Counted from the stretch's first letter, positions 16,505 to 27,287 are shown. The stretch is DNA of 64,000 nucleotides from an uncultured Dokdonella sp. (GCA_934526015.1 CAKSZY010000011.1:1-64000), one strand, 5' to 3'. The notes: generated by a model from the letters alone, not told the origin. Program-made: numbers and translations.

Positions 16505-17815
16505 TCATGCCGCCGGCTGCGGCAGGATGACGGTGACGACGAGGCCGCCGCCCTCGCGGTTGGCCAGGGTCACGCGACCGCCATGCGCCTCGCTGATTTC
16601 GCGGGCCAGCGCGAGACCGAGGCCGGTGCCGCTGCGCTTGGTGGAATAGAACGGCAGCAGCGCCTGGGCGAGCACGGTCTCGCTCATGCCGGGACCGCGA
16701 TCGCGAACCTCGATGCGCAGTTCCCGCCCGCGCTCGGCGACGGCCAGTTCGATCGCCTCGGCCGGGCCGCCGGCCTCGTGGGCGTTCTTCACCAGATTGA
16801 TCAGCATCTGCTCGACCTGGGCCCGGTCGAACCGGCCCGCCGTCGCCGGCAGCGCACCGGCCACGCGGAAACTCGAATGGCGGGCCAGCGCGTCGAGGAA
16901 GGCCGGCCACTCGACCGCGGCCGGTCGCGGCAGCGGCAGGCGCGCGAAGCCGGCATAGCCGTGGATGAAATCGCCGAGGTGGCGCGCACGCCCCTCGATC
17001 GTGTCGAACACGGTGCCGAGGCGATCGAGGTCGCCGCGGCGGGCCAGTTCGCGCCCGGAATGTGCCAGCGAGCGGATCGGCGCCAGCGAGTTGTTGAGCT
17101 CGTGGCTGATGACCCGGATCACCTTCTTCCAGGTGGCCACTTCCTGGCGCGACAGTTCGCGGGTCAGGCGCTTGACCAGGAACATGCGGTGGGCGCGTCC
17201 CTGCAGCTTGAACGTGCGCCGGGAGAGGTGGAAGGATTCGTCTTCTTCGTCGATGCGCACGCCGAACAGCACGTCGCCGCCGGTTTCCAGGGCGGCGGCG
17301 AATTCCGGCGCCGCCTGCGCGACGATCCGCGCGAAGCTCTCGCCGTTCAGCGCGCGACCGCCGTTGAGCAGCGCGCGCGCGGCCAGGTTGGCGTACACGA
17401 CATGGCCGCCCGGCTCGACCAGCACGAGTGCATCCGGGGTGTTCTGCACGACCGAGTCGAGCAGCAGTTCGCGCTGGAACAGGCCCTGGCGCTGCTCGCG
17501 CAGCACGCGGCCGAGTTCGTTGTGCGCCTCGACCAGGTCGCCGAGTTCGTCGCGGCGGCGATTGGCGATCGAGAAGCTGAAGTCGCCGTCGCGGAACGCG
17601 CTGACGCTGCCGGCCAGCGCGCGCATGAGTTCGCCGAGTGCGCGTGCCCGCCGGCGCGCCAGCCAGAGTGCGGGAACGATCATCGCAGCCAGTGCGGCGA
17701 TGGCCGCATGCGGCATCGGCAGCCACCACGACGCCAGCGCGACGGCGCCGATGGCCAGCGCCGCGCACAGCAGCAGCAGGGCGGCGAGCTTGCCTTCGAG
17801 CGAGAACAGTCGCAT
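16505..17815 (-). CDS. Membrane-bound sensor histidine kinase (NtrY-like)
   Basis: 436 residues. Two N-terminal membrane helices (about 9-31 and 35-53) with almost no periplasmic loop are followed by a HAMP-like linker, a PAS-like domain (about 113-215), the dimerisation helix VIRVISHELNNSLAPIRSL (phosphorylated His about 238) and an ATPase domain. The ATPase has N box INLVKNAHEAGG, G1 DRGPGM and G2 GTGLGLALA. The lack of an external domain suggests it senses a membrane or internal signal. It follows the sigma-54 response regulator by 84 bp and is the last gene of the export operon. Confidence 0.92.
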   Translation of the reverse strand: MRLFSLEGKLAALLLLCAALAIGAVALASWWLPMPHAAIAALAAMIVPALWLARRRARALGELMRALAGSVSAFRDGDFSFSIANRRRDELGDLVEAHNELGRVLREQRQGLFQRELLLDSVVQNTPDALVLVEPGGHVVYANLAARALLNGGRALNGESFARIVAQAAPEFAAALETGGDVLFGVRIDEEDESFHLSRRTFKLQGRAHRMFLVKRLTRELSRQEVATWKKVIRVISHELNNSLAPIRSLAHSGRELARRGDLDRLGTVFDTIEGRARHLGDFIHGYAGFARLPLPRPAAVEWPAFLDALARHSSFRVAGALPATAGRFDRAQVEQMLINLVKNAHEAGGPAEAIELAVAERGRELRIEVRDRGPGMSETVLAQALLPFYSTKRSGTGLGLALAREISEAHGGRVTLANREGGGLVVTVILPQPAA

Positions 17816-17899
17816 GCGGATGGGCAGGGGCCGTGGATTTCGGGCGGGCGTTGCCGATTCTAGTCGGCCCGGCGGGAGTCGCGGGTGGTGCGCAGGCCG

Positions 17900-19249
<1,350 letters not shown>

Positions 19250-19280
19250 GCCGGGGTTGCTTCGTTGGGTTCGACGCATG

Positions 19281-19296
19281 GTTGCATGGATGCAAC
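19281..19296. promoter_or_regulatory. Palindrome GTTGCAT-GG-ATGCAAC upstream of the response-regulator gene
   Basis: Perfect 7-bp inverted repeat with a 2-base centre, 31 bp before the start codon. It could be an operator or a hairpin in the leader. The same TTGCAT word occurs in the spacer of the hairpin elements next to it (19424-19429) and at 23211-23216. Confidence 0.35.
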
Positions 19297-19316
19297 GGAG
19301 CGGCGAAGGGTTGCTT

Positions 19317-19576
19317 GGGAGGGCGAGGGCGAGGGGCGAGGGGCGGCGTAGGGCGAGGGGCGAGGGGCGAGGGCTCGAGAATCCCGCGCATCCTTGCGGG
19401 GCGGGGTTGTACGGACTTCACGGTTGCATCCCGATCCGGTCATCGCGCCCTCGCCCCTCGCCCCTAGTCCCTAGCCCCTAGCCCCTAGCCCCTGGCCCCT
19501 AGTCCCTAGTCCCTAGTCCCTAGTCCCTAGTCCCTAGTCCCTGGTCCCTAGTCCCTAGCCCCTAGCCCCTAGCCCC
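19317..19576. repeat. Family-1 hairpin element: AGGGGCG / CCCCTAG iteron arms
   Basis: Left arm (19317-19374) is repeated GCGAGGG-type heptamers and right arm (19445-19576) is about 18 heptamers of the type CCCTAGC or CCCTAGT. They are roughly reverse complementary and enclose a 70-nt spacer. The arms end in GGGC and begin with GCGCCC at the spacer boundary. The spacer contains GGTTGTACGGA and GTTGCATC (19405-19430), shared with the copy at 23101. On the minus strand the right arm starts directly at the TGA stop of the permease gene (TGAGGGG). It fills the 327-bp gap between permease and regulator genes; nothing else is seen there. Confidence 0.8.
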
Positions 19577-20785
19577 TCACACCGATCGGGTCGCCACCGC
19601 CGGCGGCACGCGCGAGGCGCGCAGGGCGGGGCCGAGCACGGCGAGCTGGCCGAGCAGCCACAGGCAGACGACGCCGATCGGCACGTAATGCCAGGGCAGG
19701 CGCGGCGCCTGGTACTGCAGCATGAGCCAGAAGCTGAAGGCATAGGCCAGCAGCGCGCCGACGACGAGGCCGAAGGTGGTGATGATGAAGTTCTCGGTCT
19801 GGAAATGGCGCAGGATGTCGCGCCGGGTCGCGCCGAGCGCTCGCCGCGTGCCGATCTGGCGCGTGCGCTGGGCGACCCAGAAGCTGGCCATGCCGACGAT
19901 GCCGAGCGCGGTGATCGCGAGCAGGGCGACGATCACGGTGCCGAGGATGATCGCCATGGCGCGGTCGCCCGAGTAGGCGTTGCGGCGGATGTTCTCCATC
20001 GGCCGCATGCGGCCGATGATGCGTCCGGAGTTGGCCTCGGCGAGTTTCTGCTCGACCGTCTTCATGACCTCGTCGCGGCGGCCCGGTTCCGTGCGCACGA
20101 CGTAGGGCGCGAAGTTTCCGTACGGCATGAACACCGGGACGAAGGTCGAGTACTCGATCGTCTCGCTGTCGGCCCACGGCTGCTGCAGGCGTTCGACGAT
20201 GCCGATGATCGTGCTCGGCTCGGTCTCGTCGATGTAGAGGTGCTTGCCGATCGCGTGACCGTCGGGGAACGCGCGCTCGGCGAGCGCACGGGTGACCAGG
20301 ATGACCTTCGGGCGCAACTGGTCGCCGAAGGCGACCTCCTGGATCTCCTCGGGCCTGAAGTTGCGTCCGGCGACGAGTTCGACGCCGAACGTGCGCAGGG
20401 CATGGTCGTCGACGAGATAGAGCGCCATCAACGTGGTGGCGGTCCGCTGGCTCGGCTCGAGGTTGACCCCGGTGTTCCAGCCGCCCCCGGTCAACGGCAA
20501 GGTGTTCGTCGGCGAGGCATCGACGACGCCGGGCAGGCCGCGCAGCAGGGCGAGATCGGCTTTCTGCACGGCGGAAGCGTCGAAGCCCGCGGCGAAGCCG
20601 GTGCTGCTGAACCAGAACGTGTCGGCTTCGTTCATGCCGGAATCCCGGTCCATGAGGTCCAGTCGCTGGCTGATGATGAACAGCGCGTTGCAGACGATCG
20701 CCAGCGTCAATGCGACCTGCAGGCCGATCAGGATCATCGACACCTTGCTGCGCATGAGGGCGGAGAGGATCGGGCGGATTTCCAT
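19577..20785 (-). CDS. ABC transporter permease, MacB/FtsX type (second permease)
   Basis: 402 residues. One membrane helix at about 15-40 is followed by a large periplasmic MacB-PCD-like domain (about 45-270) and three C-terminal helices forming the FtsX domain (RAMAIILGTVIVALLAITAL, then TENFIITTFGLVVGALLAYA and PIGVVCLWLLGQLAVLGPAL). The sequence RTRQIGTRRALGATRRDILRHF is the cytoplasmic coupling loop typical of FtsX permeases. Such proteins act mechanically with an ATPase and an HlyD-like adaptor to export substrates from the periplasm. Its substrate is unknown. It differs clearly from the other permease, so a heterodimer is likely. Confidence 0.88.
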   Translation of the reverse strand: MEIRPILSALMRSKVSMILIGLQVALTLAIVCNALFIISQRLDLMDRDSGMNEADTFWFSSTGFAAGFDASAVQKADLALLRGLPGVVDASPTNTLPLTGGGWNTGVNLEPSQRTATTLMALYLVDDHALRTFGVELVAGRNFRPEEIQEVAFGDQLRPKVILVTRALAERAFPDGHAIGKHLYIDETEPSTIIGIVERLQQPWADSETIEYSTFVPVFMPYGNFAPYVVRTEPGRRDEVMKTVEQKLAEANSGRIIGRMRPMENIRRNAYSGDRAMAIILGTVIVALLAITALGIVGMASFWVAQRTRQIGTRRALGATRRDILRHFQTENFIITTFGLVVGALLAYAFSFWLMLQYQAPRLPWHYVPIGVVCLWLLGQLAVLGPALRASRVPPAVATRSV

Positions 20786-20802
20786 GGCTTGCTCGGTTGT
20801 AT

Positions 20803-20960
20803 GGGGTAGGGGCTAGGGGCTAGGGGCTAGGGGCTAGGGCGCAAGAATCGACAGGTTCAGAGAGCGTGGCAGGAAGGAGCGTGGTTGTCGGACATTGGTG
20901 CTTGGCGCAGCGTTCGGTCATCGCGCCCTGGCCCCTAGTCCCTTGTTCCTAGCCCCTGCT
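20803..20960. repeat. Family-1 hairpin element between the two permease genes
   Basis: Left arm (20803-20842) has five GGGGCTA heptamers ending GGGCGC. An 80-nt spacer follows, then a right arm (20923-20960) starting GCGCCCTGGCCCCTAG. It fills nearly all of the 178-bp gap between two genes of one operon, starting 17 bp before the downstream start codon. Its spacer is unlike the other copies except for GGTTGTCGGA and the TCATCGCGCCC boundary shared with the copy at 19317. Confidence 0.75.
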
Positions 20961-20963
20961 CCA

Positions 20964-22268
20964 TCACATCTTCAGCTGCGCCGCCGGCTGCACGCGGCAG
21001 GCGCGCCAGGTCGGGTAGAGGCCGGCGAGCACGGCGGAGAGGATGGCGAGTGCCACGGTGACGGCGATCATCGTCCAGTCGAGCTGGGCGACGGTGCGGT
21101 AATTCGGATACAGCGCGCGCACCGCGAGCAGGCCGAGGCCGGTCAGGGCAAGGCCGACGAGGCCGCCGCTGAGACCGACCACGCCCGACTCGACGAGGAA
21201 CTGCGAGAACACTTCGCGCCGGCTGGCGCCGAGGGCGCGGCGCAGGCCGATCTCGCCGGACTTGCGGGTGAACTTGGCGAGCAGCAGGCCGATGGTGTTG
21301 ACGAGGCAGACGATGAGGAACGCAAAGGCGAGTCCGGTCTGCACCTCGACGTCGCGCGATACCACGCGCTGGTCGGCCATCCATTCGGTCACGTTCGGCA
21401 GGCGGTTGTTGAGCGGGCGCTCGAAGCGGCCGAGCTTCTTCTGCTCGTTGACGTAGCTGTCGAGGAAATCCCCGTATTCGGCGAGGCGCCCGGGCGTGTC
21501 GAGCTGCACCCACATCTGTACCCACACGCAGTCGGAGGCCAGATACGAGTCCCAGCCGTCGCCCGGCGAGCGGAAGCAGCTGTTGTTGCCGCTGGCGCGC
21601 TGCTTGAGGTCGATGCCGGTGGTGAACGGAATGAAGTACTCGTCGGCATCGTTGAAGGCGCCGGTGGTGAGATCGTAGTACTTCAGGCGCAACGGCCATT
21701 CATCGAGCACGCCGACCACGGTGTAGTCGTTGGCTCCCATGCGCACCTGGCGACCGACGCTGTCCTGGCCGCCGAACAGCCTTTCGTTGAGCGCGCGGCC
21801 GAGCACGACGACGCGCGCGTGCTCGGCGTCCTGGCGGCGGTCCCACGGCGCGCCGTGGGCGAACGGCGGCTCGAACATCGCGAAGAAATCGGCATGGGTG
21901 ACGCGGCCGAGCGACTGGAACGGCTTGATCTCCGGATTGTCCGGCTGGATCGCCAGCGACAGCTTGAACATCGCGGCCTGGCGGTCGGCCTTGCCGGCTT
22001 CGATCAGCGCAGTCGCATCGCGATAGGTCACCTGGTCGGGCGGGCGGCCGTCCTCGTAGTACGGCTCGTCGGCGCTCCAGTTGTCGAGCTGGACGTAGTG
22101 CAGGGTGTCGCTCTTCCACGGGATCGGGTCGCTGCCCATCAGGTGCATGACGGTCAGCGTGGTCATGCTCGCGGCAATGCCGAGGGCGATGCCGAGCACC
22201 ATGAGGACGGTGAGGACCGGATTGCGGCGCAGGCTGCGCAGGCCGAGCTGGAGGTAGTAGGTGAACAT
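20964..22268 (-). CDS. ABC transporter permease, MacB/FtsX type (first permease)
   Basis: 434 residues: N-terminal helix (LTVLMVLGIALGIAASMTTL), a periplasmic domain of about 240 residues, and three C-terminal FtsX helices with the coupling loop RKSGEIGLRRALGASRREVF. It is 62 bp after the ATPase gene with no repeat between them. It is longer than the partner permease mainly in the periplasmic domain, which contains several Cys and Trp residues. Together with the partner, ATPase and adaptor it should form a tripartite export machine of the MacAB type. Start is MFTYYLQLGLRSL. Confidence 0.88.
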   Translation of the reverse strand: MFTYYLQLGLRSLRRNPVLTVLMVLGIALGIAASMTTLTVMHLMGSDPIPWKSDTLHYVQLDNWSADEPYYEDGRPPDQVTYRDATALIEAGKADRQAAMFKLSLAIQPDNPEIKPFQSLGRVTHADFFAMFEPPFAHGAPWDRRQDAEHARVVVLGRALNERLFGGQDSVGRQVRMGANDYTVVGVLDEWPLRLKYYDLTTGAFNDADEYFIPFTTGIDLKQRASGNNSCFRSPGDGWDSYLASDCVWVQMWVQLDTPGRLAEYGDFLDSYVNEQKKLGRFERPLNNRLPNVTEWMADQRVVSRDVEVQTGLAFAFLIVCLVNTIGLLLAKFTRKSGEIGLRRALGASRREVFSQFLVESGVVGLSGGLVGLALTGLGLLAVRALYPNYRTVAQLDWTMIAVTVALAILSAVLAGLYPTWRACRVQPAAQLKM

Positions 22269-22330
22269 GGGCGTGCCGGGAATGGGAGTCGGGAACGGGA
22301 TTCGGGCAGCGGGCGGCAGCGGCCGCGCGG

Positions 22331-23080
<750 letters not shown>

Positions 23081-23100
23081 GGCGATCGTCTCGTGATGGG

Positions 23101-23342
23101 GAGTGGAGGGAGAGGGGCTAGGAGCTGGGGGCTAGGGGGGGCGAGGGGCGAGGGGCGAGGGCGCGAAAAGCGGATGTGTTCGAGTGGGGCCAGGTTGTAC
23201 GGATTGCACGTTGCATCGACGCTCGTTTCTCGATCCCTGGCCCCTGGCCCCTAGCTCCTAGCCCCTAGCCCCTAGCCCCTAGCCCCTAGTCCCTAGTCCC
23301 TAGTCCCTAGCCCCTAGCCCCTAGTCCCTAGCCCCCAGTCCC
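23101..23342. repeat. Family-1 hairpin element between adaptor and ATPase genes
   Basis: Left arm (23101-23164) is GGGGCTAGG and GCGAGGG heptamers ending GGGCGC. The spacer is 66 nt with GGTTGTACGGATTGCACGTT at 23193-23212, followed by GCATC. The right arm (23231-23342) has about 15 CCCCTAG/CCCTAGT heptamers. On the minus strand the right arm begins exactly at the TGA stop of the adaptor gene (TGAGGGA). The left arm ends about 20 bp before the ATPase start. It fills the whole 262-bp intercistronic gap. Confidence 0.8.
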
Positions 23343-24614
23343 TCAGTTCAAGGCAACACGCTGCGCCCCGTCGAACTGGTCGGTGCCGGAGATGACGATG
23401 CGGTCGCCTTCCTTGACGCCGGACAGGATCTCGACCGCGTTGAGGCTGGTCGCGCCGACCTCGATCGCGGTGCGTTCGGCGACATCGCCGCGCACGATGT
23501 AGGCGACGCGGCCGGCGCCGGAATCGACGAACGGGCCACGCTCGACGATCAGGGTGTCGGGGTGTTCTTCCATCAGGATGCGCGTGGTCAGGCGCTGGTT
23601 CTGGCGCAGGCCGGCGGGCTTTTCCGCGCCGAAGCGGATGCGGCCGGTGACCTGGCCGTCGATCACTTCCGGCGATACCGCGCTGATTTCGCCGGCGAAT
23701 TTGCCGGAGCTGTCGCGGATCTCGGCCGGCATGCCGATCGCGAGGTCGTGGGCGAAGGTTTCCGGCACCTGTACTTCGATTTCGAGCGCGCTGAGGTCGA
23801 CGACGGTGAGGATCGGCGCGTTGAGGGCGACCGCGGCGCGTTGCTGGGCGATGAGCTGGCCGACCTGGCCGTCGACCGGCGAGCGCAGCTTCAGTTCGTC
23901 GACCTGGCGCTCGAGGTCGGCGGCGAGCAGGCGCTGGCGGTCGAGGGCGAGACGCTTGCTCTTCAGCTCGAAGGCGAGTGCCTCGATGTCGAGCTTCATG
24001 TCGGCCTCGGCGTTGGCGACGTCGATGTCGGCCTTGGCCAGCGCGTCCCGGGTGCGCAGCAGTTCGATCTCCGACATCGCGCCGGCGTTGAATGCCTTCT
24101 CCGTGCGCTCCATCTCGCGCTGCGCGGTCTGGCGGTCGATCTTCGCCTGGTCGAGCAGCTTCTTCGCCGCCAGCTGCTGCTTGCGGTGATCGAGGCCCGC
24201 GCGCTGCACCTCGATGTCGAGGCTCTCGCGCGTCGCCTGTTCCTGCTGCAGGCGGCTGCTGAGTTCGGGGCTCGATATCTCGGCCAGCACATCGCCCTTG
24301 CCCACCTTGTCGCCGGCCTGCACGGCCAGGGTGACCGTGCCGGCGCTCGCCGCGTAGAGGGTCGGGCTGACCGCGGCGACGACGCGGCCCTGCACGGAGA
24401 CGTCACGGACCAGGGTGCCGCGCTTGACCTCGGCGATGCGCAGGCGGCTGGTGCTGGCCGAGGAATCAGCCGAGAACAGGCGCGCCGCGAGCGGCATGAC
24501 GAACACCAGCACGGCGATGACCGCGGCCGCGCCGATGCCGATTCCGAGCCAGCGGCGGCCTTGCTGCGGCGCGATCTTCATCACGCGGTCCTGGGCCGAG
24601 GTATCGCGGATCAT
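23343..24614 (-). CDS. Periplasmic adaptor (HlyD/MacA-like membrane fusion protein)
   Basis: 423 residues: N-terminal membrane anchor (WLGIGIGAAAVIAVLVFVMP, about 22-42), a lipoyl half-motif (VQAGDKVGKGDVLAEISSPE), a long alpha-hairpin (about 105-215), the second lipoyl half with KLRSPVDGQVGQL, and beta-barrel and proximal domains. It should bridge the inner-membrane ABC permeases to an outer-membrane channel. No TolC-like gene is in the window. The start is fixed by AGGAGG six bases upstream. This is the first gene of the operon and lies 30 nt downstream of the inferred sigma-54 start site. Confidence 0.92.
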   Translation of the reverse strand: MIRDTSAQDRVMKIAPQQGRRWLGIGIGAAAVIAVLVFVMPLAARLFSADSSASTSRLRIAEVKRGTLVRDVSVQGRVVAAVSPTLYAASAGTVTLAVQAGDKVGKGDVLAEISSPELSSRLQQEQATRESLDIEVQRAGLDHRKQQLAAKKLLDQAKIDRQTAQREMERTEKAFNAGAMSEIELLRTRDALAKADIDVANAEADMKLDIEALAFELKSKRLALDRQRLLAADLERQVDELKLRSPVDGQVGQLIAQQRAAVALNAPILTVVDLSALEIEVQVPETFAHDLAIGMPAEIRDSSGKFAGEISAVSPEVIDGQVTGRIRFGAEKPAGLRQNQRLTTRILMEEHPDTLIVERGPFVDSGAGRVAYIVRGDVAERTAIEVGATSLNAVEILSGVKEGDRIVISGTDQFDGAQRVALN

Positions 24615-24655
24615 GCCTTCCTCCTGCGCCGGACGGCGGCGCACGCAGTGGCTTC

Positions 24656-24672
24656 AGCAACGAGCGTGCCAA
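24656..24672 (-). promoter_or_regulatory. Sigma-54 (-24/-12) promoter of the ABC export operon
   Basis: Minus strand TTGGCACGCTCGTTGCT matches the consensus YTGGCACG-N4-TTGCW at every defined position, with GG and GC in correct register. The predicted start near 24645 gives a leader of about 30 nt before the adaptor ATG with its AGGAGG. The operon encodes a sigma-54 activator, which makes the site credible. Confidence 0.88.
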
Positions 24673-24718
24673 TCGCAATCCATTGAACGGGCAAGAGAAA
24701 TCCGGAGGGCGGGTGTCG

Positions 24719-24766
24719 CGGACAGTGTCCGTGCCGGGGTACGGACAGGTGCGGACATCCGTCCGC
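24719..24766. promoter_or_regulatory. Cluster of CGGACA/TGTCCG half-sites, candidate activator binding region
   Basis: CGGACA-G-TGTCCG (24719-24731) is a palindrome, followed by CGGACA at 24742 and 24752 and GTCCGC at 24761, which forms GCGGAC-ATCC-GTCCGC. Five half-sites fall within 48 bp, about 50-95 bp upstream of the sigma-54 promoter, where NtrC-type activators bind. They also lie 95-140 bp before the divergent mscS start. Confidence 0.55.
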
Positions 24767-24860
24767 GCCGCGCGCCGCGGCAAACCGGTGCGCCGGGCGG
24801 GCCTACGCCGCGCGCGCGCCACGGGTTATCGTCGCCCGACATGATCGCGGAGTCCCACGC

Positions 24861-25757
24861 ATGAAGGAATGGTTGACCGCACCCGAACATGCGCGCTGGA
24901 TCGAACTGGCGACGGCCATCGGCCTGCGCGTGATCGCTGCGCTGATCCTGTTGTTCATCGGGCTCAGGATCGCCGCCTTCGTCGCCGACTGGATCGGTCG
25001 CGCGCTTGCGCGCACGCAGATGGAACGCACCGCGGCGCTGTTCCTCGGTCGCGTTGCCCGCATCGGCCTGCAGGTGGTGCTGCTGCTCGCGGTCGTGCAA
25101 CTGCTCGGCGTGCCGATGACCTCGATGCTCGCCGTGCTCGGTGCGGCCGGCCTCGCTGTCGGCCTCGCCCTCAAGGATTCGCTGTCGAACATCGCCTCGG
25201 GGGTCATGCTCGTCGCCCTGCGCCCGTTCAAGGTCGGCGACACGGTGACGATCAACGGCACGAGTGGCGCCGTCGAGGTCATCAGCATCTTCCAGACCAC
25301 GCTGCGTGGCCCTGACAACCAGACCATCACCCTGCCGAACTCGCTGGTCACGACCGACTCGATCATCAACCACACGCCCGACGTGCGGCGGCGCATCGAG
25401 CTCGTCATCGGCATCGGCTACGGCGACGACATCGACCTCGCGCGCAAGACCGTGCTCGATCTCATAAAAGCCGATGCGCGCGTGCTCGCCGAACCGCCCG
25501 CCGACGTACTCGTCTACGCGCTCGCCGAAAGTCGCGTCAATCTCGGCATCCGCTGCCACGCCGCCAACGCCGACTGGTTCGCCGTGAAGTGCGATCTCAC
25601 CGAACGCATCAAGAAGGCCTTCGACGCCGCCGGCATCTCGATCCCGTACCCGCAGCGGGATACGCACATCCACATGCACGACCAGCCGCCGCGTGCGCTC
25701 GCGCGGGCCGACGGGACGGACCGCGGGCGGACGCCTGACGCCGGGCATCACGGCTGA
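24861..25757 (+). CDS. Small-conductance mechanosensitive channel (MscS family)
   Basis: 298 residues. Three membrane helices occupy the first 110 residues. The pore helix TM3 is glycine/alanine-rich (LAVLGAAGLAVGLALKDSLS), followed by the beta domain FKVGDTVTINGTSGAVEVIS and FQTTLRGPDNQTITLPNSLV, and the alpha/beta C-terminal domain. The channel opens under membrane tension to release solutes in osmotic downshock. Its length is close to E. coli MscS (286). A GGAG lies nine bases before the ATG. It is divergent from the adaptor gene; the shared region carries the CGGACA cluster. Confidence 0.95.
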   Translation: MKEWLTAPEHARWIELATAIGLRVIAALILLFIGLRIAAFVADWIGRALARTQMERTAALFLGRVARIGLQVVLLLAVVQLLGVPMTSMLAVLGAAGLAVGLALKDSLSNIASGVMLVALRPFKVGDTVTINGTSGAVEVISIFQTTLRGPDNQTITLPNSLVTTDSIINHTPDVRRRIELVIGIGYGDDIDLARKTVLDLIKADARVLAEPPADVLVYALAESRVNLGIRCHAANADWFAVKCDLTERIKKAFDAAGISIPYPQRDTHIHMHDQPPRALARADGTDRGRTPDAGHHG

Positions 25758-25766
25758 AGCCGTTTC

Positions 25767-26144
25767 CTACGGAGAAGCCGGCAGCGCGAGCAGCGCCTCG
25801 CGCAACACGATCGCCTGGTTGCCGGTTTCCGAGCGCGCGCCGTAAACGAGGGTGATGCGCCGGCTGCCGGCGGCGGCGAGCAGTGCGCGCAGGCGATCGC
25901 GTGCCGCCGGCGTGGCGAGTTCGGCGAGGTAGCGCGCGCGGAATTCGTCCCGGCGTTCCGGCGCGTGGCCGTACCAGTGGATCAGGTCCGCGCTCGGCGC
26001 GAGTTCGCGTGCCCAGTCGTCGAGCTTGAGCACGTCCTTGCTGCGGCCGCGCGGCCAGAAGCGGTCGACCAGCACGCGGTAGCCGTCGCCCGGGGTCGGG
26101 TCGTCATAGGCGCGTTGCAGCGCGATGGCCGGCTCCTTCGTCAT
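25767..26144 (-). CDS. DUF488 family protein
   Basis: 125 residues with the family signature VLVDRFWPRGRSKDVLKLDD, then ELAPSADLIHWYGHAPERRDEF and a C-terminal TLVYGARSETGNQAIVLREA. This matches the YeaO-type DUF488 group, of unknown biochemical function. The start is the ATG overlapping the stop of the upstream uracil-DNA glycosylase gene (ATGA), which supports translational coupling. The alternative in-frame start 19 codons upstream would lie deep in that gene. Confidence 0.9.
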   Translation of the reverse strand: MTKEPAIALQRAYDDPTPGDGYRVLVDRFWPRGRSKDVLKLDDWARELAPSADLIHWYGHAPERRDEFRARYLAELATPAARDRLRALLAAAGSRRITLVYGARSETGNQAIVLREALLALPASP

Positions 26145-26803
26145 CGCCGTGATCGGTCGGGTCGCGGATCCAGCACCGCCTGCACGCGTTCGCGCAGGCA
26201 CGGCAGCACGTCACGCTCGAACCATGCATGGCGCTGCCGCCAGGCCGTGTTGCGCGGCGAGGGGTGCGGCAACGGAAACAGGCGCGGCGCGTAGTCGGCG
26301 AATGCGGCCACCGTGGCGGCGAGGGTCGGCTTGCGCCGCGCGCCGAGGAGATGCCGCTGTGCATGCTGGCCGATCGCCAGCACGAGTTCGATGCGCGGCA
26401 GGTTCGCCAGCAGGGCGTCGAACCACAGCGGCGCGCATTCGGGGCGCGGCGGCAGGTCGCCGCCTGCGCCGCGGCCGGGATAGCAGAAACCCATCGGCAG
26501 GATCGCCACGCGGCCGGCATCGTGCAGGGTTGCGGCATCGATGCCGAGCCATTCGCACAGGCGCGCGCCGCTGGCGTCGTCCCATGGCACGCCGCTGGCG
26601 TGCACCCTGGCGCCGGGTGCCTGGCCGACGATCAGCAGCCTCGCGTCGACGCCGGCCTGCACGACCGGGCGAGGCCCGAGCGGCAGGTGCGCGGCGCAGA
26701 CGCGGCAGGCACGCACGCGCCGCAGCAGGTCGTCGAAGGTGTGCCTGGCGGGCACCCGCACCTGCCGCGTCGAAACGGTTGCCGGACCGGTCCGCGCCTT
26801 CAT
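26141..26803 (-). CDS. Uracil-DNA glycosylase family protein
   Basis: 220 residues. An N-terminal Cys pair (RACRVCAAHLPLGPRPVVQAG) is followed by motif 1 LLIVGQAPGARVHASGVPWD and motif 2 FPLPHPSPRNTAW, the two signatures of the UDG superfamily. It resembles the UdgX/SUDG-like branch, though only two candidate cluster cysteines are visible, so an iron-sulfur cluster is doubtful. Its likely role is excision of damaged bases, but some family members have lost this activity. Start MKARTGPA chosen; the longer frame adds 17 residues of low likelihood. It is coupled to DUF488. Confidence 0.85.
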   Translation of the reverse strand: MKARTGPATVSTRQVRVPARHTFDDLLRRVRACRVCAAHLPLGPRPVVQAGVDARLLIVGQAPGARVHASGVPWDDASGARLCEWLGIDAATLHDAGRVAILPMGFCYPGRGAGGDLPPRPECAPLWFDALLANLPRIELVLAIGQHAQRHLLGARRKPTLAATVAAFADYAPRLFPLPHPSPRNTAWRQRHAWFERDVLPCLRERVQAVLDPRPDRSRR

Positions 26804-26935
26804 GCCGGTGATTGTAGCGCGGTGGTGACGGCGGCCCGGCTCATCCCGGGTCATGCAACCGGGATCGAAACCGGCGGCACGCGGTCTTCCGCGCGGAGGA
26901 CGGCGCGCCGGCCATGCCGCTGCGGCGCGCCTCGA

Positions 26936-27277
26936 TCAGTCGGTGTTGTCGCCGAGCCAGGAGGAGATCGTGGTCACGTCCTGCGGATCGACGTCGATGA
27001 ACTGGAAGCCGACCCAGAAGTGGCCCGGCACGTTCGCCGCCTCGCTCCATTGCTCGTGCACGCCGACCTCGATCATGCGCGGGATGCCCTCGGCATCGAT
27101 CAGCTCGAAGGAGAACTGGTAGAGGGCGTTGTCGGCGACCTTGCGGTTGCAGACCAGCAGCATGCCGTCGGCGGACAGGTTGCCGATGTGGCCCATCGGC
27201 TCGCCGGTCATGGCATTGGTGACGTGGATCGTCACATGCGCGGTCTTGCGCGGCGAGCGGCGGCGGTGTGCGTTCAT
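26936..27277 (-). CDS. PilZ domain protein (c-di-GMP receptor)
   Basis: 113 residues: the cyclic-di-GMP binding arginine motif near the N-terminus (RRRSPRKTAHV) and the second motif NLSADGMLL, then a beta-barrel ending in FWVGFQFIDVDPQDVTTISS. PilZ proteins respond to c-di-GMP to control pili, motility or polysaccharide. GAGGAG precedes the ATG at good spacing. It starts ten bases after the DUF1631 gene and is co-transcribed with it. A c-di-GMP phosphodiesterase gene is at the other end of the window. Confidence 0.9.
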   Translation of the reverse strand: MNAHRRRSPRKTAHVTIHVTNAMTGEPMGHIGNLSADGMLLVCNRKVADNALYQFSFELIDAEGIPRMIEVGVHEQWSEAANVPGHFWVGFQFIDVDPQDVTTISSWLGDNTD

Positions 27278-27287
27278 GCGCTGCTCC

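Noticed and set aside
19445..19576. CRISPR array
   Set aside because: The repeats are 7 bp with no spacers, and no cas genes are present. They are simple iterons.
25767..26803. Iron-sulfur cluster in the uracil-DNA glycosylase
   Set aside because: Only one CxxC pair is visible. The other cysteines needed for a cluster of the family 4/5 type are not evident.
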